Shown one piece after another: positions 44,573-53,205 of a DNA stretch of 64,000 nt. The position numbers and the translations under genes were made by a program. Source of the stretch: an uncultured Chlamydiae bacterium (GTDB lineage: Bacteria; Chlamydiota; Chlamydiia; Chlamydiales; SM23-39). Position 1 is the stretch's first letter. Each line of letters opens with the position of its first letter. The notes under the pieces were generated by a model, which did no database searches, had not been told where the DNA came from, and saw only the letters and a program-made list of their open reading frames with translations. The DNA lies in assembly GCA_903893545.1 (NCBI GenBank), contig CAITMJ010000030.1, forward strand, positions 40,764 to 104,763, given 5' to 3'.

Positions 44573-45819
44573 TTTTTAAATTGTTTAGAACCCTTATCGG
44601 AAAAATTTCTAAATGAAGTCCTCGGCCTATTTGCCTCGTTTCTTCTCGGCGCCATTTGGCGACCATGAGAAATTGGCTGCGCCTTGATCGAAGGATTTGG
44701 CTGGAAATTTGGGATCACAACTTTTGGGATTTCCTGTCTGAGTAAACGCTCAATGTCTTTTAAATATTGGTGTTCATCGATGCACACTAAAGAGACCGCT
44801 TCCCCTTTATTGCCGGCGCGACCTGTTCTACCGATCCTATGGACATAGTCTTCCGGTACATTGGGAAGATCAAAATTGACAACATGCGGCAATTGATCGA
44901 TATCCAATCCCCGAGCTGCAATATCTGTAGCGACAAGAATACGAACCGTCCCGTTTTTAAAGCCCTCTAGAGCTTTAATCCGCGCAGCTTGGCTTTTATT
45001 GCCGTGGATTGCGACAGCGCTAATTCCATCGCTCTCAAGTTTGCCCGCAAGTCGATTCGCGCTATGCTTTGTACGCATAAAAACCAACACTTGTTGCCAG
45101 TTATTTGTTTTGATGAGCATAGACAAGAGCTCCGCTTTTCTCTGGCTGTCGACTGGATGGATAACCTGAGCGATCGCATCGACTGTGGAGTTAATTCTAG
45201 CCGCTTCGATCATCTTCGGAGAGTTGAGTAAACCATTTGCAAGACGTTTGATCTCCTCTGAAAATGTCGCAGAGAAAAGCAAGTTTTGTCTCGATGGCGG
45301 GAGGAGTTTTAAAATGCGGCGAATATCGTGAATAAATCCCATATCCAGCATCCGATCGGCTTCATCTAAGACGAGGATTTCAATGTTGGAGAGATTTACA
45401 ATCCTCTGATTGACAAGATCGAGAAGTCGGCCGGGAGTTGCGACAATGATATCGATCCCTCCGCTCAAGACTTTGATCTGACTTTTGATATTGACCCCGC
45501 CGAAAATGGCTGTGGATTTCAATGGCAGGTGTTTGCCCATCTCAGCCACATTTTCCTCGACCTGAAGAGCGAGCTCCCTTGTCGGGGTCAAGATCAGAGC
45601 TCTGACCTTTCCAGAACGCCCTTTCTTCATCAGGTTTTGCATCATGGGAAGAGAAAATGCCGCTGTCTTACCAGTGCCGGTCTGCGATCCAGCGAGCAGG
45701 TCTCCCCCTTCCAAAATCAGTGGAATCGCTTGCGCTTGAATGGTCGTGGGACTCGAATAGCCCTTCTCCTCGATTGCGCGGAGCAGTTCGGGAATCAAGC
45801 CAAATTTTGTAAATGCCAT
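44569..45819 (-). CDS. DEAD-box RNA helicase (RhlE type)
   Basis: ATP-dependent RNA helicase for RNA unwinding in ribosome assembly or decay. 416 residues. Q-motif [14 protein letters not shown], Walker [56 protein letters not shown] and [14 protein letters not shown] are all present. The C-terminal 40 residues are basic and Arg/Asn-rich, typical of RhlE-type tails. The stop overlaps the start of the exported protease candidate. Confidence 0.95.
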   Translation of the reverse strand: MAFTKFGLIPELLRAIEEKGYSSPTTIQAQAIPLILEGGDLLAGSQTGTGKTAAFSLPMMQNLMKKGRSGKVRALILTPTRELALQVEENVAEMGKHLPLKSTAIFGGVNIKSQIKVLSGGIDIIVATPGRLLDLVNQRIVNLSNIEILVLDEADRMLDMGFIHDIRRILKLLPPSRQNLLFSATFSEEIKRLANGLLNSPKMIEAARINSTVDAIAQVIHPVDSQRKAELLSMLIKTNNWQQVLVFMRTKHSANRLAGKLESDGISAVAIHGNKSQAARIKALEGFKNGTVRILVATDIAARGLDIDQLPHVVNFDLPNVPEDYVHRIGRTGRAGNKGEAVSLVCIDEHQYLKDIERLLRQEIPKVVIPNFQPNPSIKAQPISHGRQMAPRRNEANRPRTSFRNFSDKGSKQFKK

Positions 45820-46075
45820 GTTGTATACTTTCTCGGTAGTTGGCCATAAAGAAAATTTGACTTCCCTGGCCTGTAAGTTGATTGATAGTTTCTAGGGGCT
45901 ACATTCTACCCCAAAACCAGTAAAAAGCACAGATTATAGTTCCTAGGTTTTAGAGGAATGCAGAAACTAGAGTCGAGATCTACTCATCTACAGATTTAAA
46001 ACTTATTTTACGTCTAATTTGCAACTTGAAAAAAACCAGTTACACCCTTAAACTACCTGAACAAAAGGAACTTCA

Positions 46076-46765
46076 ATGAGTTTTGCTGTTAATTTTTTCT
46101 TGGGCACTATTAGCTCTCACATAGCAGACCTTGGATTAGCCAATTCGCTGTGCGTAGAAACCCTTAAACATGGGACAGACCTCCCTTCCTATTTGAGCAT
46201 TCGATGGGTTGGAGGCGTTTCAACGTATGAAAGTTTTCATTCGATACATTCAGAAGACCGAAGAGCCGCGAACGTAAATTATTTTTATATTTTCAAAGAA
46301 AACATCCATTATTTAACAGGTTTAGTCGAACCTCAAGGACATAAAATCGCCGCTTCTATTAATAGAATAAAAAAATTATTCCCCTCCTACCCGCTTAGTT
46401 TTTTTCAAAAATCTTTGATAGGCTTATCTATAACAACAACCATTCTTGCGACACCAATTATCAACTTTCGGTTTTGCAAACAAGAGATTACAGAACGTTT
46501 TGAAAACGACCCTGCATACCGCTTTGGGAAGCCGGACGACGCCTCCATAGCTTATAGAACTAAAGAAAAAGTTGAAGCATGGCGCATCGGTTTTTTCGGC
46601 ACGATCCTGGCTGGGGTCAATACCGGATGGTTAAAGCGAGCGAAAGAAGAGCCCTGGAGAGTCATAAAAGGGGCCGTCCAGCTTACAGGAGCAGCTCTTG
46701 TCGCTTGGTACGCTGGCCCTTCCATACAAACTGTTTCATTTCTAGCAGGATTCATTCTTGCTTAA
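46076..46765 (+). CDS. Unknown membrane protein
   Basis: 229 residues, not recognised. A hydrophobic stretch near residues 112-133 (SLIGLSITTTILATPIINF) and a second hydrophobic C-terminal region (VQLTGAALVAWYAGPSIQTV to the end) flank a charged segment of about 60 residues. The first 100 residues are polar with several His and Tyr. The ATG has AAGGA about seven bases upstream. The preceding 256 bases between the helicase and this gene hold no gene that I can support, only AT-rich divergent promoter sequence. Confidence 0.6.
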   Translation: MSFAVNFFLGTISSHIADLGLANSLCVETLKHGTDLPSYLSIRWVGGVSTYESFHSIHSEDRRAANVNYFYIFKENIHYLTGLVEPQGHKIAASINRIKKLFPSYPLSFFQKSLIGLSITTTILATPIINFRFCKQEITERFENDPAYRFGKPDDASIAYRTKEKVEAWRIGFFGTILAGVNTGWLKRAKEEPWRVIKGAVQLTGAALVAWYAGPSIQTVSFLAGFILA

Positions 46766-46800
46766 ATGAATCTAATAATTTACATTCTCCGCCCTTATGC

Positions 46801-46869
46801 AAATCGTTAGAATCTTGTAAAACAACTGGTTGCGATCCAAATGAGAAGGATCATAAACTCTCTGAATGA
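46801..46869 (+). pseudogene. Fragment of a DinD-like gene
   Basis: KSLESCKTTGCDPNEKDHKL followed by a stop. The core SCKTTGxxP matches the intact dinD product (SITSCKTTGYNPNDHF), and the DNA keeps TCTTGTAAAACAAC almost unchanged. No start or other dinD parts surround it, so it is a leftover of a second BRO-N/DinD gene. It lies between two converging genes. Confidence 0.65.
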
Positions 46870-48125
46870 ATTTGTCTTTCTCTTACATACTGATAGAAGT
46901 GCTCAAGCGCATTTTTAACGCCCTCTTCCTTTTGCATTTTGCTCGATAACTCCATAGCACGCTTCTGATAAGAAGGCGTATGGATCAGCTTCTGCAGCGA
47001 AGCTGTAAAAGTTTGCTCTGTGAATTTCTTGGCAGGAAGAGGTTTTGGGCCTGCTCCAAGGCGCCAAATCATATCTCCCCAATAAAACTGATCGAGTAGG
47101 AAAGGAACGATTAGAGAGGGTTTTCCCTCTTTGAGACAGCAGTGCGTCGTTCCGGTGCCCCCATGATGCACAACTGCGCAGACTCTTGGGAAAAGCCAAT
47201 CATACGGCGCACGCTCTATCCACAAGATGTGATCGGGAAGCATCTCCTTTTTTAAACCGGGAAAAGGCCCCCCGAGAATCGCTCGTACCTTTAGCTTGCA
47301 AAGAGTTGTAAAAATAGCGGAAAACATTTTCTCATCACATCTCTTTCCCAAACTTCCAAATCCGATAAAGATAGGAGGGTTCCCTGCCTCTAAAAACTGC
47401 TGCAAAAAAACTGGAGGAGCATAGTCTTCCACTTTTGGCGAGTGGAGATAGCCCGTCATATGCACATTGCTCGGCCAATCAGGCGGCAGCGGGATCATGG
47501 CAGGACTTGTTGTAATCAGCTTTGGAATCTGCTGAAAGGGTTGATAGGAAAGAGGCGCTAAATGGCCCAATTTATGCAAGCCGAGCAGAGTCGTTCTGTT
47601 TCGATTAATCGCTCTTCTTACAGGCGTCCAAAACAACTGCGCCATGAGGTAATGACTGATGAGATTGGACCATTTTTTGAGCGGCATATTCGCAGGAAAA
47701 AGACACGAGGCATGGTGGCGCGTCGGAACTTCAGGCAGAAAAAGAACACACATACCGGGTATGTTTAACGCTTCCATCAAGTGTGGGGCAGCAAATACGG
47801 CCGGATGATACAGCACAGCATCTACGTTGAGAAGTTCTCTCTGAAGAAAGGCAAATTGCTCATTGATGGCTTCATTCAAAATACGAGCCAAGAGCTTGAT
47901 GATTCTCAATTTTCCAAATCCGACAGAAGTTTTATCGATATTTAGAACAGTCGTCAAATCCCCTGCTAAAGGAAGAAAACGAAGCCCATTTTCGAGACAA
48001 AGTTTTTCCGTTGCAGGGTTCGAAGCGATCATCACATCGTGGCCATCTGCTTTTAGAGCCACACCTAGCGTAACAAAGATGCGGACATCTCCCTCACTCC
48101 CCAAGCACAAAAGCGCAATTCGCAT
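46851..48125 (-). CDS. UDP-glycosyltransferase, sterol glucosyltransferase-like (GT1/GT28 fold)
   Basis: 424 residues. The N-terminus RIALLCLGSEGDVRIFVTLG is the GT-B start seen in sterol 3-beta-glucosyltransferases and related macrolide transferases. The donor-binding C-terminal block VHHGGTGTTHCCLKEGKPSL continues into IVPFLLDQFYWGD and LGAGPKPLPAKK, which is close to the UGT80/sterol type. IFIGFGSLGKR precedes it. No signal peptide. I used the ATG at 48125, which puts the GT-B motif at the normal place; an extension to 48164 is possible. Glucosylation of a host sterol or lipid is an inference. Confidence 0.82.
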   Translation of the reverse strand: MRIALLCLGSEGDVRIFVTLGVALKADGHDVMIASNPATEKLCLENGLRFLPLAGDLTTVLNIDKTSVGFGKLRIIKLLARILNEAINEQFAFLQRELLNVDAVLYHPAVFAAPHLMEALNIPGMCVLFLPEVPTRHHASCLFPANMPLKKWSNLISHYLMAQLFWTPVRRAINRNRTTLLGLHKLGHLAPLSYQPFQQIPKLITTSPAMIPLPPDWPSNVHMTGYLHSPKVEDYAPPVFLQQFLEAGNPPIFIGFGSLGKRCDEKMFSAIFTTLCKLKVRAILGGPFPGLKKEMLPDHILWIERAPYDWLFPRVCAVVHHGGTGTTHCCLKEGKPSLIVPFLLDQFYWGDMIWRLGAGPKPLPAKKFTEQTFTASLQKLIHTPSYQKRAMELSSKMQKEEGVKNALEHFYQYVRERQIHSESL

Positions 48126-48510
48126 ATCCTTATCCTCGATAGATTGAAATCTAAATTGGTACACTTACGCAAGTTACGCTACACCCTTTGACGTTTTGAG
48201 GACAAAAGAAATGTTCTGTAATTCAGCTTGAAGACGTGTATAAAAAATGTAGACCTTATCGAAGATTGGTTCAATCACTGCCAATTTTTCACCGACATCA
48301 ACGGCGCCCAAAACAATGATCTGATCCTACAAGGGCTTAGCGCAAGCCTAGGCACTGATACTGTGAACCGAATTCACCCTGAGATCGAAATACGATCAAG
48401 ATTTACAATAAGAAAACACGACTGCGCGCTTGCTACCGGACCGACGGTCCTTTTTGATTTTTCGATGCGAAAAACATCAAAAGAAATTCGAGTCCGCCAC
48501 GAAAGCCACG
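48126..48510. other. Gap without a supported gene
   Basis: About 385 bases upstream of the glycosyltransferase. It holds its promoter region and, near the right end, GGACC-GAC-GGTCC (48438-48450) followed by TTTTTGATTTTT, which could be a weak plus-strand terminator, and a longer imperfect inverted repeat at 48450-48483. An open frame at 48228-48533 runs across these hairpins and has no recognisable product. Confidence 0.5.
48450..48483. repeat. Imperfect inverted repeat next to the tRNA terminator
   Basis: CTTTTTGATTTTTCG and CGAAAAACATCAAAAG flank the three bases ATG and can pair over about 14 positions with one bulge. It lies about 30 bases beyond the tRNA-operon terminator. It may be a second, back-up terminator in the minus direction or a relic. 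Confidence 0.35.
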
Positions 48511-48552
48511 CAAAAATAAAAAAGCCCCGCTAAAAAGCGAGGCTTTTTGATT
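48511..48552 (-). terminator. Intrinsic terminator of the tRNA-Thr/Tyr unit
   Basis: On the minus strand GCCTCGCT-loop-AGCGGGGC forms an 8-bp stem (one T-G pair), flanked by A-run and T-run, and followed by TTTTTTATTTTT. It begins a few bases after the tRNA-Tyr 3' end. The symmetric A/T flanks allow it to work in both directions. Confidence 0.85.
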
Positions 48553-48554
48553 TT

Positions 48555-48636
48555 TGGGGGCGGGCGGACTCGAACCGCCGGAACCCGAAGGTGAGGGATT
48601 TACAGTCCCTTGCAATTGCCACTATGCGACACCCCC
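48555..48636 (-). tRNA. tRNA-Tyr (anticodon GTA)
   Basis: Cloverleaf read on the minus strand: acceptor GGGGGTG pairing with CGCCCCC, anticodon arm AGGGA-CTGTAAA-TCCCT with GTA, a long variable arm (type II, as expected for bacterial tRNA-Tyr), and T-arm GGCGG-TTCGAGT-CCGCC. Discriminator A; CCA is not encoded. Confidence 0.95.
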
Positions 48637-48648
48637 CAATTGGGAAAT

Positions 48649-48720
48649 TGCTGGCGAAAGGAATTGAACCCTCAACCGTCCGATTACAAGTCGGGCGCTC
48701 TACCATTGAGCTACGCCAGC
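48649..48720 (-). tRNA. tRNA-Thr (anticodon TGT)
   Basis: Minus-strand cloverleaf: acceptor GCTGGCG with CGCCAGC, D-arm GCTC-AATGGTA-GAGC, anticodon arm CCCGA-CTTGTAA-TCGGA with TGT, T-loop TTCAATT. Discriminator A with no encoded CCA. It lies 12 bases upstream of tRNA-Tyr and shares its terminator. Confidence 0.95.
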
Positions 48721-48751
48721 AAAAGGAGATAGCTTAACAAGAAATCCCTTT

Positions 48752-49030
48752 CTATTCAACTTTTTCTGTTGAAATAGGAGGTTCTGGAGGAGACGTTTCA
48801 GGAGCAGCCGGCTTTGACGCCTTGATCGGTTTTCTCTTCTCAGAAGATGGAGAAACGACCGACACGCTTCGTTGAAAAAGGCCCGTTAAATTCGAGACCT
48901 TATTTGCGCTAGAGGCGGAATCGATTTTGGTCGCCACATAACGACCCCCAATCATCTTGCTCTCGCAACATTTTTTGAATTTCTTTCCAGACCCACAATG
49001 ACAAGGTTCGTTTCGTCCAAGTTTTTTCAT
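48752..49030 (-). CDS. SEC-C motif zinc-binding protein
   Basis: 92 residues. The first 22 residues are a SecA C-terminal-type metal motif, LGRNEPCHCGSGKKFKKCC (CxC...CC), which binds zinc and usually mediates contact with SecB or ribosomes. The remaining 70 residues are Ser/Pro/Lys-rich and probably unstructured. It is a free-standing protein, not the tail of SecA. Role unknown. The tRNA genes follow on the same strand. Confidence 0.85.
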   Translation of the reverse strand: MKKLGRNEPCHCGSGKKFKKCCESKMIGGRYVATKIDSASSANKVSNLTGLFQRSVSVVSPSSEKRKPIKASKPAAPETSPPEPPISTEKVE

Positions 49031-49111
49031 AGGTCTCTATTATGAAAGCCTCTTGAGATAAGTTCAAGAGGTAGCTATACTTGTAGGTCTTTAGCAACCC
49101 TGTAAGAACTC

Positions 49112-49867
49112 GTGCTCCTCGATCTAAAACTCCCAATTGCAAGACCTCCCTGGACTAGCCTCGGCAAAGAACTCGAAAGCTGTGTGAGGAAGGCCATCTA
49201 CGACTTTGACCTTTTCGATGGGGTTCCGGAGAAAGTCGCGATCGCTTTGAGCGGAGGTAAGGATTCTTTAACGCTCCTTTTCTTGCTCCATTCGCTGCGA
49301 GGTAGAGGCTTTCCCCTCTTCGAGATCCATGCGATCCACGTCGATGGAGAGTTTAGCTGCGGCGCTGGCGTGCAAGGGGATTTTTTACGGGCGATCTGCC
49401 GAGAGATGGAGATCAATTTCATCTCGTGCACCTCGACGCAGAAACGGGAAGATTTGGAATGCTATAGCTGCTCGCGAGAAAGAAGACGGCTCATCTTCAC
49501 TGCGGCAAAAGAGGTTGGGGCGACGACGATCGCTTTTGGCCATCATCGAGACGATAGCGCGCAAACTCTTTTATTGAATTTACTCCATAAGGCAGAGTTT
49601 GCGGCAAATCTACCAAAAGTAAAGATGGAAGCCTTTGGCATTACCATTGTCCGGCCCCTCATCTATGTCGCCGAAGAGTCAATTCGAACGTTTTCTAAGC
49701 AGCATGGCTTTGCCCGTATCACCTGCCAGTGTCCTGTCGGACAAAATTCGAAGCGCAAAACGGTCGAAGAGCTCATCTGCCTCCTCGAACAATCTTTTCC
49801 CAATACGAGAAACAATCTGGCCAAAGCGGGCCTCCTCTATGGCTCTAATAAAGCGAAAAACCCTTGA
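49112..49867 (+). CDS. ttcA: tRNA-cytidine(32) 2-sulfurtransferase
   Basis: Thiolates C32 of certain tRNAs using an iron-sulfur cluster and ATP. 251 residues. PP-loop ALSGGKDSLTLLFLLHSL near residue 45, the CxxC pair in CYSCSRERRR, and FGHHRDDSAQTLLLNLLHKA. The ending GLLYGSN fits the family. The start is a GTG at 49112, which gives the usual distance to the PP-loop; no strong ribosome-binding site is visible. Confidence 0.88.
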   Translation: MLLDLKLPIARPPWTSLGKELESCVRKAIYDFDLFDGVPEKVAIALSGGKDSLTLLFLLHSLRGRGFPLFEIHAIHVDGEFSCGAGVQGDFLRAICREMEINFISCTSTQKREDLECYSCSRERRRLIFTAAKEVGATTIAFGHHRDDSAQTLLLNLLHKAEFAANLPKVKMEAFGITIVRPLIYVAEESIRTFSKQHGFARITCQCPVGQNSKRKTVEELICLLEQSFPNTRNNLAKAGLLYGSNKAKNP

Positions 49868-49900
49868 GCGGATTTATCAAAGAGTGGTAAAAGTTTAGAG

Positions 49901-51367
49901 ATGATAAATCTCCCAATCGCAAAAGGGTCAATGCTTCTAGAATTAGTGACGTTTTTTGGCTATTTTGCCGCCCTTCTCTTGGTCGCCTTTCTCTCGACGA
50001 AAAAACAAAAGACCGATACCGATTTTATCCTTGGCAATCGCTCGCTTAATTTCTGGCTAACGGCTCTTTCTGCCCACGCATCCGATATGAGTAGCTGGCT
50101 ATTTTTGGCCTATCCAGCGCTAATTTTTACGACGGGGCTTTTTTCTGCCTGGGCCGCCATCGGCCTTGTGGCGTTTATGTTCCTCAATTGGCACCTCATC
50201 GCGCCCCGGATCCGCATTGCGACAGAACAGTCAAACAGCTTAACGTTAAATTCCTATTTTGAGGCCAGGTTCGCAGATACCTCCGGCCTAATCCGTCTCT
50301 CTTCTGCCACGATGTCGATCTTTTTCTTCACGGTGTATATCTCTTCCGGCCTCATTGGCCTTGGGATCTTGGTCGAGACGCTCTTCAACCTCAATTACCT
50401 CGTCGGCATCTCGATCGGCCTTGCCATTGTCGTAGCGTATGTGTTTGTCGGCGGATACCGCACGGTCGCCTATGTCGATTTATTCCAAGGCTTTTTCTTG
50501 CTGGGCGTCATTGTGTTTATTCCCTTGCTTCTCCTCCATCAAATCGGAGGGATTGGCCCCGTAATGGACGCAGTGAGAACCAAACAGTTAACCACAACGC
50601 TTCTGCCCGACTCTGCTCTTAGTTTTGGGCAAATGTGCACAGCCGCTTTTGGTTGGGGTCTCGGCTATTTCGGGCAACCTCATATCATCACAAAGTTTAT
50701 GGGCATTCGACAAGTTTCCGACATGAAAAAAGCCAAATATGTCGGGATTAGTTGGATGACGATCGCGCTTCTAGCTGCAACGATTGTCGGCCTTATCGGA
50801 ATTTATATATTTCCAGCTGGCCTTGACGACCCTCAGCAAGTGATCCTCCACATCGTTAAAAACAGTTTGGCTCCGATCTTTGCAGGACTTGTCCTCTGCG
50901 CAATCTTAGCGGCGACGACCAATGTCATGGCCGCCCAGATCCTCGTCGTCGCATCGAACCTTTCCGAAGATTATTACAAAAAACTGTTCCATAAGCATGC
51001 CACGCCGCAAGAACTGCTATTCGTCTCGAGAATTAGCGTGATCTTGATCGCGCTTGTCGCATTTATCATCGCTTTTTTTAAGATTTCTACCATTTACAGT
51101 CTGGTGCTCTATGCATGGTCAGGCCTTGGCGCCTCGTTTGGCCCTCTGGTCCTCCTCTCTCTTTTTATGAAAGGCGGCATCAACCGAAATGGCGCTTTTG
51201 CGGGGATCTTAGTCGGCGGTCTTACCGCGATGATCTGGGATTACTTCGCTGTACAATATCTTTGGCCTGTTCGATCTATGATTCCGGCATTCGCCTTTAG
51301 CGCAATTGCGATTTTAGGAGTTTCGTTTGCCACTCGAAAACAAACCCTTCCTTCTGTAGAGATTTAA
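49901..51367 (+). CDS. putP: Sodium:solute symporter, proline-type (SSS family)
   Basis: Na+-coupled importer in the inner membrane, most like the proline transporter PutP. 488 residues with about 12-13 membrane segments. Seen: DTDFILGNRSLNFWLTALSA near residue 38, HASDMSSWLFLAYPA, the family signature region FVGGYRTVAYVDLFQG, and GLGYFGQPHIITKFMG. Substrate proline is the best guess from these blocks. It lies three bases before surE and 33 bases after ttcA. Confidence 0.85.
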   Translation: MINLPIAKGSMLLELVTFFGYFAALLLVAFLSTKKQKTDTDFILGNRSLNFWLTALSAHASDMSSWLFLAYPALIFTTGLFSAWAAIGLVAFMFLNWHLIAPRIRIATEQSNSLTLNSYFEARFADTSGLIRLSSATMSIFFFTVYISSGLIGLGILVETLFNLNYLVGISIGLAIVVAYVFVGGYRTVAYVDLFQGFFLLGVIVFIPLLLLHQIGGIGPVMDAVRTKQLTTTLLPDSALSFGQMCTAAFGWGLGYFGQPHIITKFMGIRQVSDMKKAKYVGISWMTIALLAATIVGLIGIYIFPAGLDDPQQVILHIVKNSLAPIFAGLVLCAILAATTNVMAAQILVVASNLSEDYYKKLFHKHATPQELLFVSRISVILIALVAFIIAFFKISTIYSLVLYAWSGLGASFGPLVLLSLFMKGGINRNGAFAGILVGGLTAMIWDYFAVQYLWPVRSMIPAFAFSAIAILGVSFATRKQTLPSVEI

Positions 51368-51370
51368 GCT

Positions 51371-52189
51371 ATGACAAAACGCCCTTTTTTATTGATTACA
51401 AATGACGACGGAATTGGAGCCAGCGGTCTACGTCACCTGTGGGAAGCTGTCCGCCCTTTTGCAGATACGGCCATCGTCGCGCCGCTCCATGAAAAATCGG
51501 GCAGCGGCCTTTCCATCACGTGGGCAAAACCCCTGATGATCAAAGAAGCTACCTGGGAAAACACTCCCGCCTGGAGCGTCAGCGGAACTCCTGCAGATTG
51601 CGTAAAAATCGCCTTGAGCGTCCTCCTAAAAAGAAAGCCCGACATGGTGATCTCAGGAGTCAATAAAGGATCGAACGCCGGCCGCACTGTGCTCTATAGC
51701 GGAACGGTTGGAGGCGTTATTGAAGGTGCTTTTAAAGGGGTTCCCGGCATCGCATTTTCTTTTTGCGATGAAGAAACTCCCCCTCTTGCGACGACCCAGA
51801 AGTACATATTCCCACTCGTTCGCTACTTTTTGGAACATCCATTGCCCCAAGGCTCTCTTCTCAATGTCAATTTCCCCCTCCGCGCAAAAGAGGGTATCAA
51901 AGGATTAAAACTCACAAGACAAGGCCACGGCTGCTGGCTCGAAGCGCCAGACCGAAGAACACACCCTGAAGGGATGCCCTACTACTGGCTTGGCGGCAAA
52001 TGGTCTTCTGCCGAAGAACATCCGGAAAGCGACGTCTATTGGCTAAATCAAGGCTATGCCACTGCTGTTCCGATCCATGTCGGCGAATTGACCGACGCGG
52101 CGGCTCTTTCCAAGCATAAGGAAGCCGTCGAAAAACAGTTTATCTCTGCCTTAGCAGAGCAAGAGCTTCACTCTGCGCAGAATCCATAA
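51371..52189 (+). CDS. surE: 5'/3'-nucleotidase SurE
   Basis: Metal-dependent nucleoside-monophosphate phosphatase. 272 residues. The metal-binding start LLITNDDGIGASGL, then VVAPLHEKSGSG-type block as IVAPLHEKSGSGLSIT, SGTPADCVKIAL, and SGVNKGSNAGRTVLYSGTVG, are all classic. It follows putP closely. Its last 50 bases overlap the converging lipoprotein gene. Confidence 0.95.
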   Translation: MTKRPFLLITNDDGIGASGLRHLWEAVRPFADTAIVAPLHEKSGSGLSITWAKPLMIKEATWENTPAWSVSGTPADCVKIALSVLLKRKPDMVISGVNKGSNAGRTVLYSGTVGGVIEGAFKGVPGIAFSFCDEETPPLATTQKYIFPLVRYFLEHPLPQGSLLNVNFPLRAKEGIKGLKLTRQGHGCWLEAPDRRTHPEGMPYYWLGGKWSSAEEHPESDVYWLNQGYATAVPIHVGELTDAAALSKHKEAVEKQFISALAEQELHSAQNP

Positions 52190-52484
52190 GATCGCGGCAA
52201 GCGGGCATTTCATAGAGGCGGGCCAATTCTGCAAATAATCGATCGCTTGCAGCCGAGGGTTCCGCCTCCACCACTTCGTTAAACTCTCTGACTTGCAACA
52301 TCAACTCTGCCATTCGGGTGTAGCTTTTTTTCACCTTTAGAAGTTCTCTCTGTAGATCATCTTTTGTATCGATCTTATGTAAAAGAAGGGCGAGCTTGAG
52401 CGTTTCCGCCTCTCCTTCTACACGCAAATCGGCGAGTGAAGAAGGTCCGCAAGCAGAGAGAAAAAGTAATAAAAGTAGAATCAT
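52140..52484 (-). CDS. Small lipoprotein
   Basis: 114 residues. Signal MILLLLLFLSAC with lipobox LSAC, so Cys12 should be lipid-modified. The mature part is helical and Glu/Leu-rich (LKLALLLHKIDTKDDLQREL) with coiled-coil tendency. Its ATG overlaps the stop of the D-Ala-D-Ala dipeptidase gene by four bases, suggesting that the two act in the same envelope process. No family recognised. Confidence 0.72.
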   Translation of the reverse strand: MILLLLLFLSACGPSSLADLRVEGEAETLKLALLLHKIDTKDDLQRELLKVKKSYTRMAELMLQVREFNEVVEAEPSAASDRLFAELARLYEMPACRDLMDSAQSEALALLRQR

Positions 52485-53044
52485 AGTAGCTCCTCAAAAG
52501 GGATATCTAGGATCGAATAGACGCTCCACTCAGGATCATCGAAATGCCACCACTCCGTGTCGTAGATCCGGTCGCATAAAAACCCGGCCCTTTCCATCGC
52601 ATCCTCTAAAATTGCTCGATTCTGTAGCTGCTCCTCTGACAAATCTTTGAAGCTTCGATGGGCCCGAATCGAAAAATCATCGAACTCCGAGGGCATTAAA
52701 AGCTCTTTGCCTTGCTCATCTATCAGAGTCACATCCACAGCCGCCCCCCGGTTATGCTTCGAGCCTACGGCTGGATCTGCGATATAGCGCGGGTCGGGAA
52801 CCAGTTCCCAAAATTTCTTTTGCACAGAAAAAGGGCGGTAGGCGTCGTAAACCTTTAGCGCAAGGCCCCTTTTCTCAAGAATTTTTTGCGCTTTTTGGAC
52901 TCTTTTTGCAACATTTGGCCGCAAAAAAGCTGCTGCATTGGACGGATAGACCGCCTGGCCAGAGAAATTCCTAGCCGTCGCATAGACGAGCTCTTCAGCG
53001 ATACCAGGAATGACTTTCTGCAGGCGAATGAGTTCCATACACAT
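52481..53044 (-). CDS. ddpX: D-alanyl-D-alanine dipeptidase (VanX/DdpX)
   Basis: Zinc peptidase that cleaves D-Ala-D-Ala. 187 residues. Metal and catalytic blocks: VYDAYRPFSVQKKFWEL, SKHNRGAAVDVTLID (SxHxxGxAxD) and EWWHFDDPEW with the catalytic Glu and the third His ligand. No signal peptide, so cytoplasmic as for VanX. No vanHA-type ligase genes are nearby, so a role in recycling peptidoglycan dipeptides is more likely than glycopeptide resistance. It starts at either ATG 53044 or ATG 53038. Confidence 0.9.
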   Translation of the reverse strand: MCMELIRLQKVIPGIAEELVYATARNFSGQAVYPSNAAAFLRPNVAKRVQKAQKILEKRGLALKVYDAYRPFSVQKKFWELVPDPRYIADPAVGSKHNRGAAVDVTLIDEQGKELLMPSEFDDFSIRAHRSFKDLSEEQLQNRAILEDAMERAGFLCDRIYDTEWWHFDDPEWSVYSILDIPFEELL

Positions 53045-53101
53045 TTTAGCATACTAAACTTGCGAAAAATCTTGTAAGAGAATAAGATGGAACCTCATTT
53101 T

Positions 53102-53174
53102 GGGCGTATAGCTCAGTTGGTAGAGCGCCTGTCTTACACACAGGTGGTCATAGGTTCGAGTCCTTTTGCGCCCA
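53102..53174 (+). tRNA. tRNA-Val (anticodon TAC)
   Basis: Cloverleaf: acceptor GGGCGTA with TGCGCCC, D-arm GCTC-AGTTGGTA-GAGC, anticodon arm CCTGT-CTTACAC-ACAGG with TAC, T-loop TTCGAGT. Discriminator A; CCA not encoded. Confidence 0.96.
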
Positions 53175-53205
53175 ACGTTTTTTTGTGACGTACATCGTTT
53201 ACTCT

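Noticed and set aside
48228..48533. 101-codon plus-strand open frame before the tRNA terminator
   Set aside because: It crosses two hairpins and the terminator stem, has no ribosome-binding site, and its product resembles nothing.
52481..53044. Vancomycin-resistance cluster
   Set aside because: Only the dipeptidase is present; no VanH, VanA-type ligase or VanRS genes are nearby.
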